Below, one piece after another: positions 36,722 to 45,097 of a stretch of DNA of 64,000 nt. Source of the DNA: Asticcacaulis benevestitus DSM 16100 = ATCC BAA-896. GTDB taxonomy: Bacteria > Pseudomonadota > Alphaproteobacteria > Caulobacterales > Caulobacteraceae. The notes under the pieces are model-generated. The model worked only from the letters and a program-made list of their open reading frames with translations. It had not been told where the DNA came from and searched no databases. The stretch covers positions 166-64,165 of the forward strand of contig NZ_AQWM01000019.1 in assembly GCF_000376105.1 (NCBI RefSeq), written 5' to 3'. Within the stretch, counting starts at the first letter, position 1. Every line of letters begins with the position of its first letter. A program made the position numbers and the translations under genes.

Positions 36722-36769
36722 TATACAAAAACACTACGCGGACAGGTCAAATCTATACGCCTGTCATAC
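36722..36769 (+). promoter_or_regulatory. third KdpE-box pair, downstream of kdpE
   Basis: TATACAAAAACACTAC (36722-36737) and TATACGCCTGTCATAC (36754-36769) are 32 bases apart, as in the pairs at the kdp promoters. The proximal box ends 51 bases before the start of the following open frame. This suggests that the 99-residue protein and DapA-like gene downstream belong to the KdpE regulon. Confidence 0.5.
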
Positions 36770-36819
36770 GCGCAAAGGGCTAGAAAACGTTTGTCTCAAC
36801 AGTATCGAGCCAACACACT

Positions 36820-37119
36820 ATGCCTTCCCCGGACCCCCTCCAGATTCCCCATCAGGCGACGGTTTTGTTCCCCCTGACCGTCGACACTGACCTCAGCCTC
36901 ACGGCGCAGACCCTACTGCGTCGTGAGTGCGGAGCGCAGATCCAGTCTATTCGACTGGAAGCCATCCCAGACAAACATGAGGCGCGTCTATGGGTGACGC
37001 TCGCGGCTGCCGCCTACGGCTTGGCGCTACATGCCCTCATTCTCGGTCTGCCTGCCGCCCAGTTTGGCGCGGTCAAAACGGTGAGAGCCGATGTCGTTTC
37101 CCTTGCCAAGGCTGCTTGA
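36820..37119 (+). CDS. hypothetical protein, 99 residues
   Basis: I do not recognise this protein. It has a regular alternation of strands and helices (ATVLFPLTVDTD, then QIQSIRLEAIPDKHEARLWVTLAAAAYGLALHALILGLPAAQFGAV) that would suit a small ACT-like alpha/beta fold, without a membrane segment or signal. Its stop lies 4 bases before the most likely DapA-like start, so they form an operon. The position right after a KdpE-box pair hints at control by potassium limitation. Confidence 0.55.
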   Translation: MPSPDPLQIPHQATVLFPLTVDTDLSLTAQTLLRRECGAQIQSIRLEAIPDKHEARLWVTLAAAAYGLALHALILGLPAAQFGAVKTVRADVVSLAKAA

Positions 37120-37123
37120 CGCC

Positions 37124-38062
37124 ATGCTTGATCCCAACACCTACATGGCCAGGTCCGCTTATAGTGGCATCTGGACGCCCATGATCACCCCTTTCAAAAA
37201 TGGAGCTGTCGATTATGACGCTGCTGATCTCTTCGCTTCTCATCTTGTGGGCTCTGGCATTCACGGTTTGGTTGTCGGCGGGACGACGGGTGAGGGCCCG
37301 GCTCTCACGTCTTATGAAAAGGCCCGTCTTGCTCAAACCATCACAGCATCCGTCGCTGGTCATATCCCCGTCTTCATGGGTCTTGAAGGCGCGAACACGC
37401 AGAAAATACTGAACGAGCTCGGTGAACTCGGCGACTGTGGTGTGCAGGGATATCTGATGTCCGCACCAAGCTACGTCCGGCCCAGCCAGGACGGTATCTA
37501 CCGTCACTTCATGGCTATCGCGGAGGTGGCTAAGCTGCCGATCATTCTTTACGACATCCCGATCCGAACGGGCTCGGTTCTTCATACCGATACCGTCGTG
37601 AGGCTGACCCAGAATGGCGACTTTCCGGCCATCAAGGCGTGCGGCCTAACCACCGAACGACTGAAAGCCCTGCTCGCCATTCAAGATCTGAAGGTTATGT
37701 GCGGCGACGACACCTGGATGTTCCGGGCGTTTGAAATGGGCGCCCATGGCGCGATCAGCGCCTCCGCCCAGGTGGCGCCCCGTCGCTTCGTTGAGGCCTA
37801 TCACATGTTGGAAAAATATAGTGCCGACGGGGCGTGGAAACGTTTCAACATCCTGCTCCCCTTAATGGAGCTTATGTTCGAGGAGCCAAACCCAGCGCCA
37901 GTCAAGGCGGCCCTGGCCATGCAGGACTGGTGTATCGAAGAACTGCGTTTGCCAATGACGCCGGTCACGCGGGCTTACCGGGATGACCTCAAAGTGCTCC
38001 TCGATAACATGCATGCGCTGCACCACGAAGATCTGATCTGTGCCGACAAGTCCTCGAAATAG
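37124..38062 (+). CDS. dihydrodipicolinate synthase (DapA) family lyase
   Basis: A 312-residue TIM-barrel aldolase of the DHDPS/NAL family. It has the GTTGE phosphate-mimic motif at 53-57, the Schiff-base Lys171 in FPAIKACG and the catalytic Tyr143 in ILYDIPIRTG. The canonical motif reads YNVPxRTG, and here Asn is replaced by Asp. Such deviations and the unusual operon make true DapA function uncertain; N-acetylneuraminate lyase-like, keto-deoxy-sugar or hydroxy-oxo-acid aldolases share the fold. ATG 37124 avoids overlap with the upstream gene; an upstream ATG at 37091 and a downstream one at 37145 are possible. A strong terminator follows. Confidence 0.8.
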   Translation: MLDPNTYMARSAYSGIWTPMITPFKNGAVDYDAADLFASHLVGSGIHGLVVGGTTGEGPALTSYEKARLAQTITASVAGHIPVFMGLEGANTQKILNELGELGDCGVQGYLMSAPSYVRPSQDGIYRHFMAIAEVAKLPIILYDIPIRTGSVLHTDTVVRLTQNGDFPAIKACGLTTERLKALLAIQDLKVMCGDDTWMFRAFEMGAHGAISASAQVAPRRFVEAYHMLEKYSADGAWKRFNILLPLMELMFEEPNPAPVKAALAMQDWCIEELRLPMTPVTRAYRDDLKVLLDNMHALHHEDLICADKSSK

Positions 38063-38088
38063 GTAAAACCCTGGACCCCGCACGGTAC

Positions 38089-38128
38089 GGCCTCAACCTT
38101 TCGCCAAGGGTTGAGGCCGATCCCTTTT
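38089..38128 (+). terminator. rho-independent terminator after the DapA-like gene
   Basis: GGCCTCAACC (38089-38098) and GGTTGAGGCC (38109-38118) form a perfect 10-base stem with a 10-base loop, followed by GATCCCTTTTAA. Confidence 0.8.
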
Positions 38129-38147
38129 AATCTGATCTGACCATTCC

Positions 38148-38612
38148 ATGGATTATCATTCTATGATTCAAACTCAACAAACCTCAATGACAGAAGGCAA
38201 TGCAATCAGAATTGCGCAGGCACAAGACTGCCGGCCTTTGCGCGTACTTCTGATCGATGCGCAAACAACCGGTGCGCCCACCCTGAAATGGGCGATTGAA
38301 AGCCTCGGTGATACGGTCGAGCGATGTGACGCGGAGGCCGCGCTCGTCATGGCTCGGGATTTCGGACCGGACGTCATTATTGCCGATATCGCCCTTCTGG
38401 GCCCCGATGCCGGAAAATTCTGCGCGGATCTTCATGCGATCAAGGATATTTCCAACGCCAAGGTCATTGCACAGGGTGTTACCGGTACGGTCGATTTGAG
38501 CGGAGGCGGCGTGGCTTCTCAGTTCGACTTGCACCTTAAGAGGCCTATTGATCTTCTAGTCCTGGCCGACATGCTTTCCCTATTGCGAACCGGCATGAAA
38601 GTGGTGTCGTAG
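38148..38612 (+). CDS. degenerate response-regulator receiver protein
   Basis: A 154-residue single-domain protein with a receiver-like fold: first strand LRVLLIDAQTTGAPTLKWAIESL, candidate phospho-acceptor Asp in VIIADIALLGPDAGKF and Lys in DLHLKRPIDLLVLADML. The usual acidic pair at the end of strand 1 is reduced to one Asp, and the Thr/Ser position is unclear, so phosphorylation may be impaired. No output domain. No clear ribosome binding site, and ATGs at 38163 and 38187 are alternative starts. It precedes corA by 50 bases. Confidence 0.6.
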   Translation: MDYHSMIQTQQTSMTEGNAIRIAQAQDCRPLRVLLIDAQTTGAPTLKWAIESLGDTVERCDAEAALVMARDFGPDVIIADIALLGPDAGKFCADLHAIKDISNAKVIAQGVTGTVDLSGGGVASQFDLHLKRPIDLLVLADMLSLLRTGMKVVS

Positions 38613-38662
38613 ACGAAAGCCGGCGACTTTCCGGACGAACACATTTCTTAGAGTAAGTGCCC

Positions 38663-39631
38663 ATGACCGTTGTCGCCGCCTATCTATACCGTAACGGGGT
38701 ACGTGTTCGTCCGCTGTCGATCGAAGAGAAGGTGGATTGCGCCGGGGAAAAGTCTGAATTCGTCTGGATCGGCTTGTGCGATCCCACCGAGGACGAGATG
38801 CGCAGCCTGAAGGAAACCTACAATCTCCATCCACTGGCGGTGGAAGATGCCCTGAAGGCGGATCAGCTACCAAAGGTCGACGTTTATGGCGACCAGCTAT
38901 TTGTTATCGCCCGAACCGCTCACTTCGACGGACGGCACATCGCCTACGGCGAAACGGCGATATTTGTCGGACACAGCCATATCATCAGCGTTCGGCATGG
39001 GTCGGCCAGGGCGCATAGCGCGTTGCGCCACGATCTGGAAGCCGTCCCGACACTCTTGGTCCACGGCGTCGACTACATCTTGCACGCCATTCTCGATTTC
39101 ATCGTTGACGGTTATATCCCCATCGTTGAGGCCATTGAAAGAGAAGTCGTCGAGATGGAGCAGCACACAATCGATAATTTCCTCGGCCGAAACGAAGTGA
39201 CGCGCATCTTCTCGCTCCGCCGCGAACTGATCCGCTTCCAGCGTGTGCTAGGGCCTATGAGCGAAGTTGCCAACAAGATGATCCGGATCGAATTGCCGTG
39301 CATCGATCGCGATGCCAAGCCGTATTTCAGCGATGTGCTCGACCACGTCCGCCGTGTTCAGACCATGGTCGACGATCTGCGTGAGGTGTTGAATTCAGTG
39401 TTTGAATTCAGCAGCCTTCTGGAACAGCAACGCACTGGCGTCATCACGCGGCAACTGGCAGCCTGGGCTGCCATCTTGGCGGTGCCTACCGCCATAGCAG
39501 GTATTTACGGGATGAATTTCGAATATATGCCGGAATTGAAGTCACACTATGGCTACTTTATCGTCCTGGGGGCTATCTCGATTATTTGCCTAGGCCTATA
39601 TTTTCGTTTCAAGAAAGCTCGCTGGCTATGA
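38663..39631 (+). CDS. corA: CorA-family magnesium/cobalt transporter
   Basis: A 322-residue CorA protein. The long cytoplasmic N-terminal domain includes FVWIGLCDPTEDEM and HPLAVEDAL, followed by the stalk helix and two TM helices near the C-terminus; the pore signature YGMNFEYMPEL closes TM1. It transports Mg2+ as a homopentamer. ATG 38663 is preferred to the GTG at 38657. Its stop codon is followed at once, in the same frame, by the remnant of an ABC transporter ATPase. Confidence 0.93.
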   Translation: MTVVAAYLYRNGVRVRPLSIEEKVDCAGEKSEFVWIGLCDPTEDEMRSLKETYNLHPLAVEDALKADQLPKVDVYGDQLFVIARTAHFDGRHIAYGETAIFVGHSHIISVRHGSARAHSALRHDLEAVPTLLVHGVDYILHAILDFIVDGYIPIVEAIEREVVEMEQHTIDNFLGRNEVTRIFSLRRELIRFQRVLGPMSEVANKMIRIELPCIDRDAKPYFSDVLDHVRRVQTMVDDLREVLNSVFEFSSLLEQQRTGVITRQLAAWAAILAVPTAIAGIYGMNFEYMPELKSHYGYFIVLGAISIICLGLYFRFKKARWL

Positions 39632-39837
39632 GTAAGCGAAGCGGATGTTATACAAACGCTAAGAGACGGCTTTGGGGCGGATACGATCCTGATCATGATC
39701 ACCCATCGGAAGTCGGTCATGGAAAGCGCCGACTACGTCCTGTTCATGAAGAATGGACCTTGTTGCGCGCGGGACGGCACGAGGTACTCACGCAGGACCC
39801 GGCCGCCTACGCCAGATTGTGGGAAAGGCATCGCTGA
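39632..39837 (+). pseudogene. 3' remnant of an ABC transporter ATPase gene
   Basis: Directly after the corA stop the same frame reads SEADVIQTLRDGFGADTILI and MITHRKSVMESADYVLFMKNG, the D-loop-to-H-loop part (switch His in THR) of an exporter-type ABC ATPase. After about 39757 the match continues in another frame (TLLRAGRHEVLTQDPAAYARLWERHR, stop at 39837), so one base has been lost. Everything before the D-loop is missing. It is a degraded, non-functional gene end, probably left by a deletion whose edge is the corA stop. Confidence 0.75.
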
Positions 39838-39890
39838 GCTGCTGAAGAGCAGGCGTAAAAACCGGGGGGCGCGACAACAATCCCTGACCA

Positions 39891-40166
39891 CTAGCCGTTG
39901 AGCTTATCCTTCAAAGCCTTGGCCGGCTGGAAGGTTACCTTCTTGCCGGCAGCGACCTGAATCGTCGCGCCTGTCGACGGATTGCGGGCTTCACGGGCTG
40001 GCGTTTCCTTGGTCTTGAACTTGCCAAAGCCTGGAAAATTGACTTCATCGCCGGCAACGGCGGCGTCTGTAATGGCCTTCAACACGTCGTCAACAATAGC
40101 CTTGGCGACGGTTTTGGTCAGGCCGTGTGCTGCGGCGAGCGTCTCGGTCAGGTCGGTCGTATTCAT
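39891..40166 (-). CDS. hup: HU-family DNA-binding protein
   Basis: A 91-residue histone-like protein: TTDLTETLAAAHGLTKTVAKAIVDDVLKAI at the N-terminus, GFGKFKTKETPAREARNPSTGATIQV on the DNA-binding arm and AGKKVTFQPAKALKDKLN at the end. It bends and compacts DNA as a dimer. Monocistronic. Confidence 0.95.
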   Translation of the reverse strand: MNTTDLTETLAAAHGLTKTVAKAIVDDVLKAITDAAVAGDEVNFPGFGKFKTKETPAREARNPSTGATIQVAAGKKVTFQPAKALKDKLNG

Positions 40167-40477
40167 ATTGAAATCCTTTGGCGTGTTGGTTCAACCTGTA
40201 CCCGTTCGCCCAATGGGTCAATTACAGCCTGCCAGAAGATCGACGTGGTTGTGGATAGGGCAAGGAGGGCACCAAGGTCGAAATCAGCACAACATCACCC
40301 GATCCGCAAAAAAGAGAGCGAACATCATAGCCGGTGACACGTCACTGCGCGGGCCGAGGCATTTAAGGGAAGCTGCCGTTTCACACATGGTTTCCATGGT
40401 TATTTAACGAATAATTTATCCACAGGGCGCAGCCTCGGTATTGAAATGCAACTGTATGCATGACCGGGGAGTACACG
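40167..40477. other. promoter region between hup and a chemoreceptor gene
   Basis: No gene is supported in these 311 bases between divergent genes. They must hold both promoters; AT-rich tracts occur near 40310-40330 and 40400-40425. GGGGAG before 40478 is the ribosome binding site of the chemoreceptor. Confidence 0.5.
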
Positions 40478-42184
40478 ATGAAATTTCAAGACCTGCGTAT
40501 AAGAACAAAACTACTAATGTTGATCGTTGTCATGAGTTTGGTCACGGCGGGGATTGCAGCCTTCGGTGTCAGCAAGATCACTTTTCTCAATCAGAGTCTT
40601 AAAACCGTGGACCTAGTGGACAGTGCGGCAACGCTGGGTGCCCGCATGAACCAGAATACTATCATCATGAACCGGTCTGAGTATCGTGTGGCTATGGACC
40701 CATCTCCTGAAACGATCAAAGCGGCCCGGGCCGTAGCCGACAAGAACATTGGCCAATTCAAAGAGCGCATGGCAAAGTCTCTTGAGACCGCAGATGCTGA
40801 TGAAAAAGTCCAGCTTGACGCCATTAACACTGAGTATACCCAATATGTCGCTGGACTAAATAAGACATATGCGTTGGCCGAGCAATTGGGTGGCCAGATA
40901 TCGTTGTCGGACGCTCAACGCACCCTTGTCGATCAAGTCAAAACGAGCCGGGAACGCGCCGACACATTGCAAGCCGCCGTCAAGACCTACGTGGACCATG
41001 TCGACGCCCGTGGCACCAAGACGGCGGACGACGCTAAGGCGCAAGGTAACTTGGCCATCATGATTATGATAGCCGTCGCGGTCGGTGGCGTGATTTTCGG
41101 TATCGTTATCGGCATGTTGATGGCCAACTTTGGCATATCTATTCCCTTGAACCGTTCGGTGGACGAGCTTGGTAAGCTGGCCGAGGGTCGCCTTGATACC
41201 GTCGTGACAGGGGCAGATCGCGGTGATGAATGTGGTGATATCGCCAAGGGCCTGGCGGTCTTCCGTGAAAATGCCGTGAGAGCGCGTGATCTTGAAGCCG
41301 AAGCTGCCAACCAGAAGCAACTGGTTGAGGTCAATCGCAAGAAAATGATGATGCAACTGGCAGATGATTTCGAAAAGTCGGTCGGTAGTATTGTCACCCT
41401 TGTGTCTTCGGCCGCGACCGAGATGCAGGCCTCAGCCTCGCAACTCAGCGCCACGGCCCAGGAAACATCCGCTCAGTCGGTTGCCGTCTCGGCCGCTGCC
41501 GAAGAGGCCGGCACCAACGTCACATCCGTGGCGGGCGCGGCTGAAGAACTGGGGGCCTCGGTCGCAGAAATCGGAAGGCAGGTCGAGCGCTCGTCACAGA
41601 TTTCGAATGAGGCCGTTCAGGAAGCCAGTCGCGCGGCCATAGTTGTCAGCGAACTGAATACGGTGGCGTCCAGCATCGGCAGTTTTGTCGACATGATCAA
41701 CACCATCGCTAGTCAGACCAATCTTCTGGCGCTCAACGCGACGATTGAATCGGCTCGGGCCGGAGAGGCGGGCAAGGGGTTCGCGGTTGTGGCGTCCGAA
41801 GTCAAACAACTGGCCGGACAAACCAGCCGCGCAACCACGGATATCTCCGAGAAAATTGCCCTTATCCAGGAGGCGACAACACGGGCCGTCAGCGCGATTC
41901 AAGGTATCAGCGACACCATCTCGGACATCAACAACACCAGCACCATCATTGCGTCTGCGGTGGACCAACAGGGTGCGGCGACGCGGGAAATTGTACAGGC
42001 TGTCTCTCAGGCGTCGATAGGCACTGCCGAGGTGACATCCAATATCACCGGCGTGGCCCATGCGGCCGAACAAACGGGTGATGCGGCCTCGCAGGTTCTG
42101 AACGCATCAAGTGAGTTGGCCGGTCAAGCCGAACGACTGCATCAGGAAATGGACAAATTCCTGACGACTGTCAGAGCCGCATAA
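40478..42184 (+). CDS. methyl-accepting chemotaxis protein
   Basis: A 568-residue chemoreceptor. TM1 ([20 protein letters not shown]) and TM2 ([24 protein letters not shown]) bound a ~150-residue periplasmic four-helix-bundle sensor. HAMP ([36 protein letters not shown]) and the signalling tip [40 protein letters not shown] follow. The end FLTTVRAA resembles that of the receptor at 24 kb and lacks a tether. Start 40478 is supported by GGGGAG upstream. Its stop overlaps the start of a 104-codon gene. Confidence 0.93.
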   Translation: MKFQDLRIRTKLLMLIVVMSLVTAGIAAFGVSKITFLNQSLKTVDLVDSAATLGARMNQNTIIMNRSEYRVAMDPSPETIKAARAVADKNIGQFKERMAKSLETADADEKVQLDAINTEYTQYVAGLNKTYALAEQLGGQISLSDAQRTLVDQVKTSRERADTLQAAVKTYVDHVDARGTKTADDAKAQGNLAIMIMIAVAVGGVIFGIVIGMLMANFGISIPLNRSVDELGKLAEGRLDTVVTGADRGDECGDIAKGLAVFRENAVRARDLEAEAANQKQLVEVNRKKMMMQLADDFEKSVGSIVTLVSSAATEMQASASQLSATAQETSAQSVAVSAAAEEAGTNVTSVAGAAEELGASVAEIGRQVERSSQISNEAVQEASRAAIVVSELNTVASSIGSFVDMINTIASQTNLLALNATIESARAGEAGKGFAVVASEVKQLAGQTSRATTDISEKIALIQEATTRAVSAIQGISDTISDINNTSTIIASAVDQQGAATREIVQAVSQASIGTAEVTSNITGVAHAAEQTGDAASQVLNASSELAGQAERLHQEMDKFLTTVRAA

Positions 42185-42498
42185 TGTCTCGCCGTGCAGC
42201 TAAAGAGTTAGCGGGTCTTTCGGGATCCGCTGACCTGACCCTGTTTCCCGTCGATCAAAACGCCATACAAAGACTGGCGCATATCGTTACGCCCGATCAG
42301 CTTCAACAAAATCGCCTTACGACCATAGCCACCATAATGGCGCTTTTAGAACCTGTCCTTAAGGATATCGACAGAATGGAAGAACTTGCAGGGACCCTCC
42401 ATCCGACGCCGCCAGATCTGATCAAGGCGATTGCCGAGGCGCGGGAGACCGTAGAACACTTCTACGTTCTACTGGGTGACAGCTTTAGGTGGGCCTGA
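42184..42498 (+). CDS. hypothetical protein coupled to a chemoreceptor
   Basis: A 104-residue, mainly helical protein of unknown family, without signal or membrane segment. Its ATG shares a base with the chemoreceptor stop (TAATG), so it is translationally coupled, which suggests a role with that receptor. The segment LLEPVLKDIDRMEELAGTLHPTPPDLIKAIAEARETVEHFYVLLGD could form a helical hairpin like those of small coupling proteins. No stronger statement is possible. Confidence 0.6.
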   Translation: MSRRAAKELAGLSGSADLTLFPVDQNAIQRLAHIVTPDQLQQNRLTTIATIMALLEPVLKDIDRMEELAGTLHPTPPDLIKAIAEARETVEHFYVLLGDSFRWA

Positions 42499-42750
42499 CC
42501 AACTTGCGCTCATTCTAAACGTTTTTGAACGACCACGTCAGCGTCACGAGGGTGCTATAATCTGAATTGAAAGACGGGTAACGCGTATCAAAACAACAAG
42601 TGGCGCAAATGTAGTGCTGCATTCTGAGCTCGCAAGCCTGCAACAGCCAGATGGGGCGTCGGCCATCCAGCGAGCGATCGACTTCTGGCGAACACGTAGC
42701 CCGGACCTGCTGCATATTGCCGCGCTTGGCCTTGGAAACCATACCGACAG

Positions 42751-43141
42751 GTAGGCGCAATGCCTTACCGCAAAACGCCGACCCGGCGAGCTTGAGATTC
42801 TTCTAGTGACATCTCGCGGCACACGCCAATGGATCATACCCAAGGGTTGACCGATGGATGGCCTGGCGGATCCTGACGCCGCCGCGCGTGAAGCCTATGA
42901 AGAAGCCGGATTGATGGGGATGATCGGCAAGGTTTCGATCGGATCATTCTCCTACACGAGGCAGCCCAAGGGTTGCGACGCCGTGTTCGAAATAAGGGTT
43001 GAGGTGTATCCCATACGCATCGACCGCCAATTGGCTTTTTGGCCAGAAGCGAGTCGGCGACAAACGGTGTTGATGTCACCGACACTTGCAAAGACGATGA
43101 TCAGCAACCCCTCAGCTCCCGAATTCCAATGCCCTTTCTAA
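42751..43141 (+). pseudogene. NUDIX hydrolase pseudogene (frameshift and nonsense)
   Basis: Three pieces add up to a NUDIX hydrolase. VGAMPYRKTPT is read from 42751; after an extra C near 42782-42784 the next frame gives GELEILLVTSRGTRQWIIPKG. A TGA at 42848-42850 stands where a Trp is expected, and translation of the same frame then continues as PMDGLADPDAAAREAYEEAGL (the Nudix box REAYEEAG) and on to FWPEASRRQT. The upstream 42499-42750 contains no supported gene. A short protein could still begin at 42854 but would lack the first strands, so loss of function is likely. Confidence 0.75.
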
Positions 43142-43269
43142 GCGCTTTTAACTTTACACGACCTGCTATTTTCCCGACATTATTTTTATGGTTGCCGGAT
43201 GGGTTGAGTTGAGTGAGCATGTGTCCTTTCGTTGGGGTCTGGTGACAGGCGAAATGCGAGAGCGAAGGG

Positions 43270-44004
43270 ATGCCCGGACGGCTGACATTTGAAGAATTTG
43301 TAGAGGCGACAAAAATCATTCGGACGAAGGCGCATCTCTTCGCCTTCTTTGTCGAGGTGGTTGCCGCCTACGGCTACGATCGCGTCAACTTCTCGGTCAG
43401 ACGCGACAGTGCGCTCTCCGAAGACGATCTGGGCTTTGGCTTGATCAATACCTACCCGGTGATCTGGCGGGCCTATTATGTGGAGCGAGGGTTTGTTAAG
43501 ATTGATCCCGTGTACCGACGGGCGGTCGGCATGGCACCACCCTTCCGCTGGCGGGACATCGAGCGCGAAGAGGATCTAACCCAGTTCCAGATTCACTTCA
43601 TGCGCGAGGGTGAGGCAGCCGGTCTTTATAACGGCGTGGGCATCCCGTTACGTGGTCCGCGCATGCAAATCGCTGGCATAGCGCTGGCCTCCTCAGTCCG
43701 GCACATCGGACCAACCGTCAGTCTCGAAGTCTTGTCGGCCTTGTGCGACCATTTTTACACCGTCTACTATCGAATCTGCGGCAGCCTGGAGAATGTTTAC
43801 TATGGGGCCAAGCTGTCGGAACGCGAGTGCGAGGTCCTAATCCGTGCCGCGATTGGCCGCACAGACGCAGAAACGGCGATTGTACTGGGCATCGCCCGGG
43901 ACACGATCAAATCGCATTTCAGGCGAATCTTCATCAAGCTCGGCGTGACGAACCGCGGCGCCGCCATCGCGCAAGCCCTAAAATATGGCTTAATCGATCT
44001 CTAG
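43270..44004 (+). CDS. LuxR-family regulator with autoinducer-binding domain
   Basis: A 244-residue quorum-sensing type regulator. Residues 10-170 are the autoinducer-binding domain (GYDRVNFSVRRD, YVERGFVKIDPVYRRA, FRWRDI, GLYNGVGIPLRGP), with the usual Trp/Tyr/Asp ligand-pocket spacing. Residues 178-244 are the LuxR HTH (LSERECEVLIRAAIGRTDAETAIVLGIARDTIKSHFRRIFIKLGVTNRGAAIAQAL). The partner synthase downstream is truncated and fused to trbI, so this is now effectively a LuxR solo. Confidence 0.9.
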   Translation: MPGRLTFEEFVEATKIIRTKAHLFAFFVEVVAAYGYDRVNFSVRRDSALSEDDLGFGLINTYPVIWRAYYVERGFVKIDPVYRRAVGMAPPFRWRDIEREEDLTQFQIHFMREGEAAGLYNGVGIPLRGPRMQIAGIALASSVRHIGPTVSLEVLSALCDHFYTVYYRICGSLENVYYGAKLSERECEVLIRAAIGRTDAETAIVLGIARDTIKSHFRRIFIKLGVTNRGAAIAQALKYGLIDL

Positions 44005-44005
44005 T

Positions 44006-44021
44006 TCACCCTTTTGGGTGA
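44006..44021. repeat. short perfect inverted repeat after luxR
   Basis: TCACCC (44006-44011) and GGGTGA (44016-44021) flank TTTT just after the luxR stop codon. There is no T-tract, so it could be a weak terminator or a LuxR operator for the following luxI fragment. Confidence 0.4.
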
Positions 44022-44077
44022 TATACAACCTTAATTCGTTCTGGTGTCCTGAATGCTCCGTACAAGGAGTTTATGCG

Positions 44078-45097
44078 ATGCTTAAGGTGATATCTTACAG
44101 AGACATTTCCAGAAACGCCGACCTCTTTTTTAGCCAGTTCCAGTTGCGGCATCGGGAATTTGTCGAACGACAACAGTATGGGGTGAAGACCCTGGATCGG
44201 ATGGAATTCGATCAGTATGACACTCTTGGCAAGCCTATGCTGGAAGCCCAGCAAAGTCGGGGCGTCAAGCCGACCTATGGTGACGGCCAGACGACCGACA
44301 AGGGTGTGTTCTTCCAGGTGAGCCAAAAGACGACGGGTGCCGCGCCGGCGGCCTTTGCATCTGTGGGGGATACCGGCCTTGCCGTCGCGGCGGCATTGCG
44401 TGACGCGCAACACCGCGATCAGAGTGACCTTCACGCGGAAGGGGGCAAGGTCGGCTTTCTGAAGACAGCATCGACGGGAAGCATCTACAATCCGCATACA
44501 TTGCAGACACCGGCATCGCCATATCAGATCATGGCCGGCACGGTCTTATCCGCCAGTCTCGTCACCGGCCTGAATTCTGATGTGCCGGGAATGGTGATTG
44601 CCCAGTTGTCCGAGCCGGCGTTCGATACCGTTTCGGGAAGAATCTTGTTGGCGCCCCAGGGCACACGTCTGATTGGTGAATACGACAGCGAAGTAGCGTT
44701 CGGACAATCCCGCGCGCTCGTCGTCTGGAAGCGCATGATCCTGCCTAACGGCACGTCCCTGGAAATCGACAATCTGCCGGCAACTGACTTGGAAGGCTAT
44801 GCCGGTTTGGCCGATAGTGTCGACTTCCACACCTGGTCTCTGGTGAAAGGAATCGGCCTATCCACTCTGTTAGGTGTGATGGGCCAGGTCGGCGACAGCG
44901 ACGATAGCGATCTGGTCAAAGCCCTGCGGGAGGCTACCCGACAGAACGGAAATCAGGCGGGGCAACAGATTGTACAAAAGCAATTGTCTGTGCAGCCGAC
45001 GATCAAGGTGCGACCCGGCTGGCCATTTCGCATCATCGTCCATAAAGACATCATCCTCAAACCCTATGAACCCATGATGTCGTCATGGCCGAACTGA
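44078..45097 (+). CDS. in-frame chimera: truncated LuxI autoinducer synthase fused to TrbI C-terminal part
   Basis: A 339-residue hybrid. Residues 1-50 are a LuxI N-terminus matching the autoinducer-synthase signature: R24, F28, Y34 (normally Trp), E43, D45 and D48 in FVERQQYGVKTLD and RMEFDQYDTL. From about residue 52 the sequence is that of the conjugative-transfer protein TrbI/VirB10, without its N-terminal membrane helix: FFQVSQKT, ASPYQIMAGTVLSASLVTGLNSD, PGMVIAQLSEPAFDTVSGRILLAPQGTRLIGEYDS, GWPFRIIVHKDIILKPY. A good ribosome binding site (AAGGAG) precedes the luxI start. The junction at about 44228-44235 marks a deletion that removed the rest of luxI and the upstream trb genes. Neither half should be functional. 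Confidence 0.8.
   Translation: MLKVISYRDISRNADLFFSQFQLRHREFVERQQYGVKTLDRMEFDQYDTLGKPMLEAQQSRGVKPTYGDGQTTDKGVFFQVSQKTTGAAPAAFASVGDTGLAVAAALRDAQHRDQSDLHAEGGKVGFLKTASTGSIYNPHTLQTPASPYQIMAGTVLSASLVTGLNSDVPGMVIAQLSEPAFDTVSGRILLAPQGTRLIGEYDSEVAFGQSRALVVWKRMILPNGTSLEIDNLPATDLEGYAGLADSVDFHTWSLVKGIGLSTLLGVMGQVGDSDDSDLVKALREATRQNGNQAGQQIVQKQLSVQPTIKVRPGWPFRIIVHKDIILKPYEPMMSSWPN

Noticed and set aside
37124-38062. Annotation as lysine-pathway dapA
   Set aside because: The YNVPxRTG motif is altered, no lysine or peptidoglycan genes are adjacent, and family members with other substrates share the same catalytic residues.
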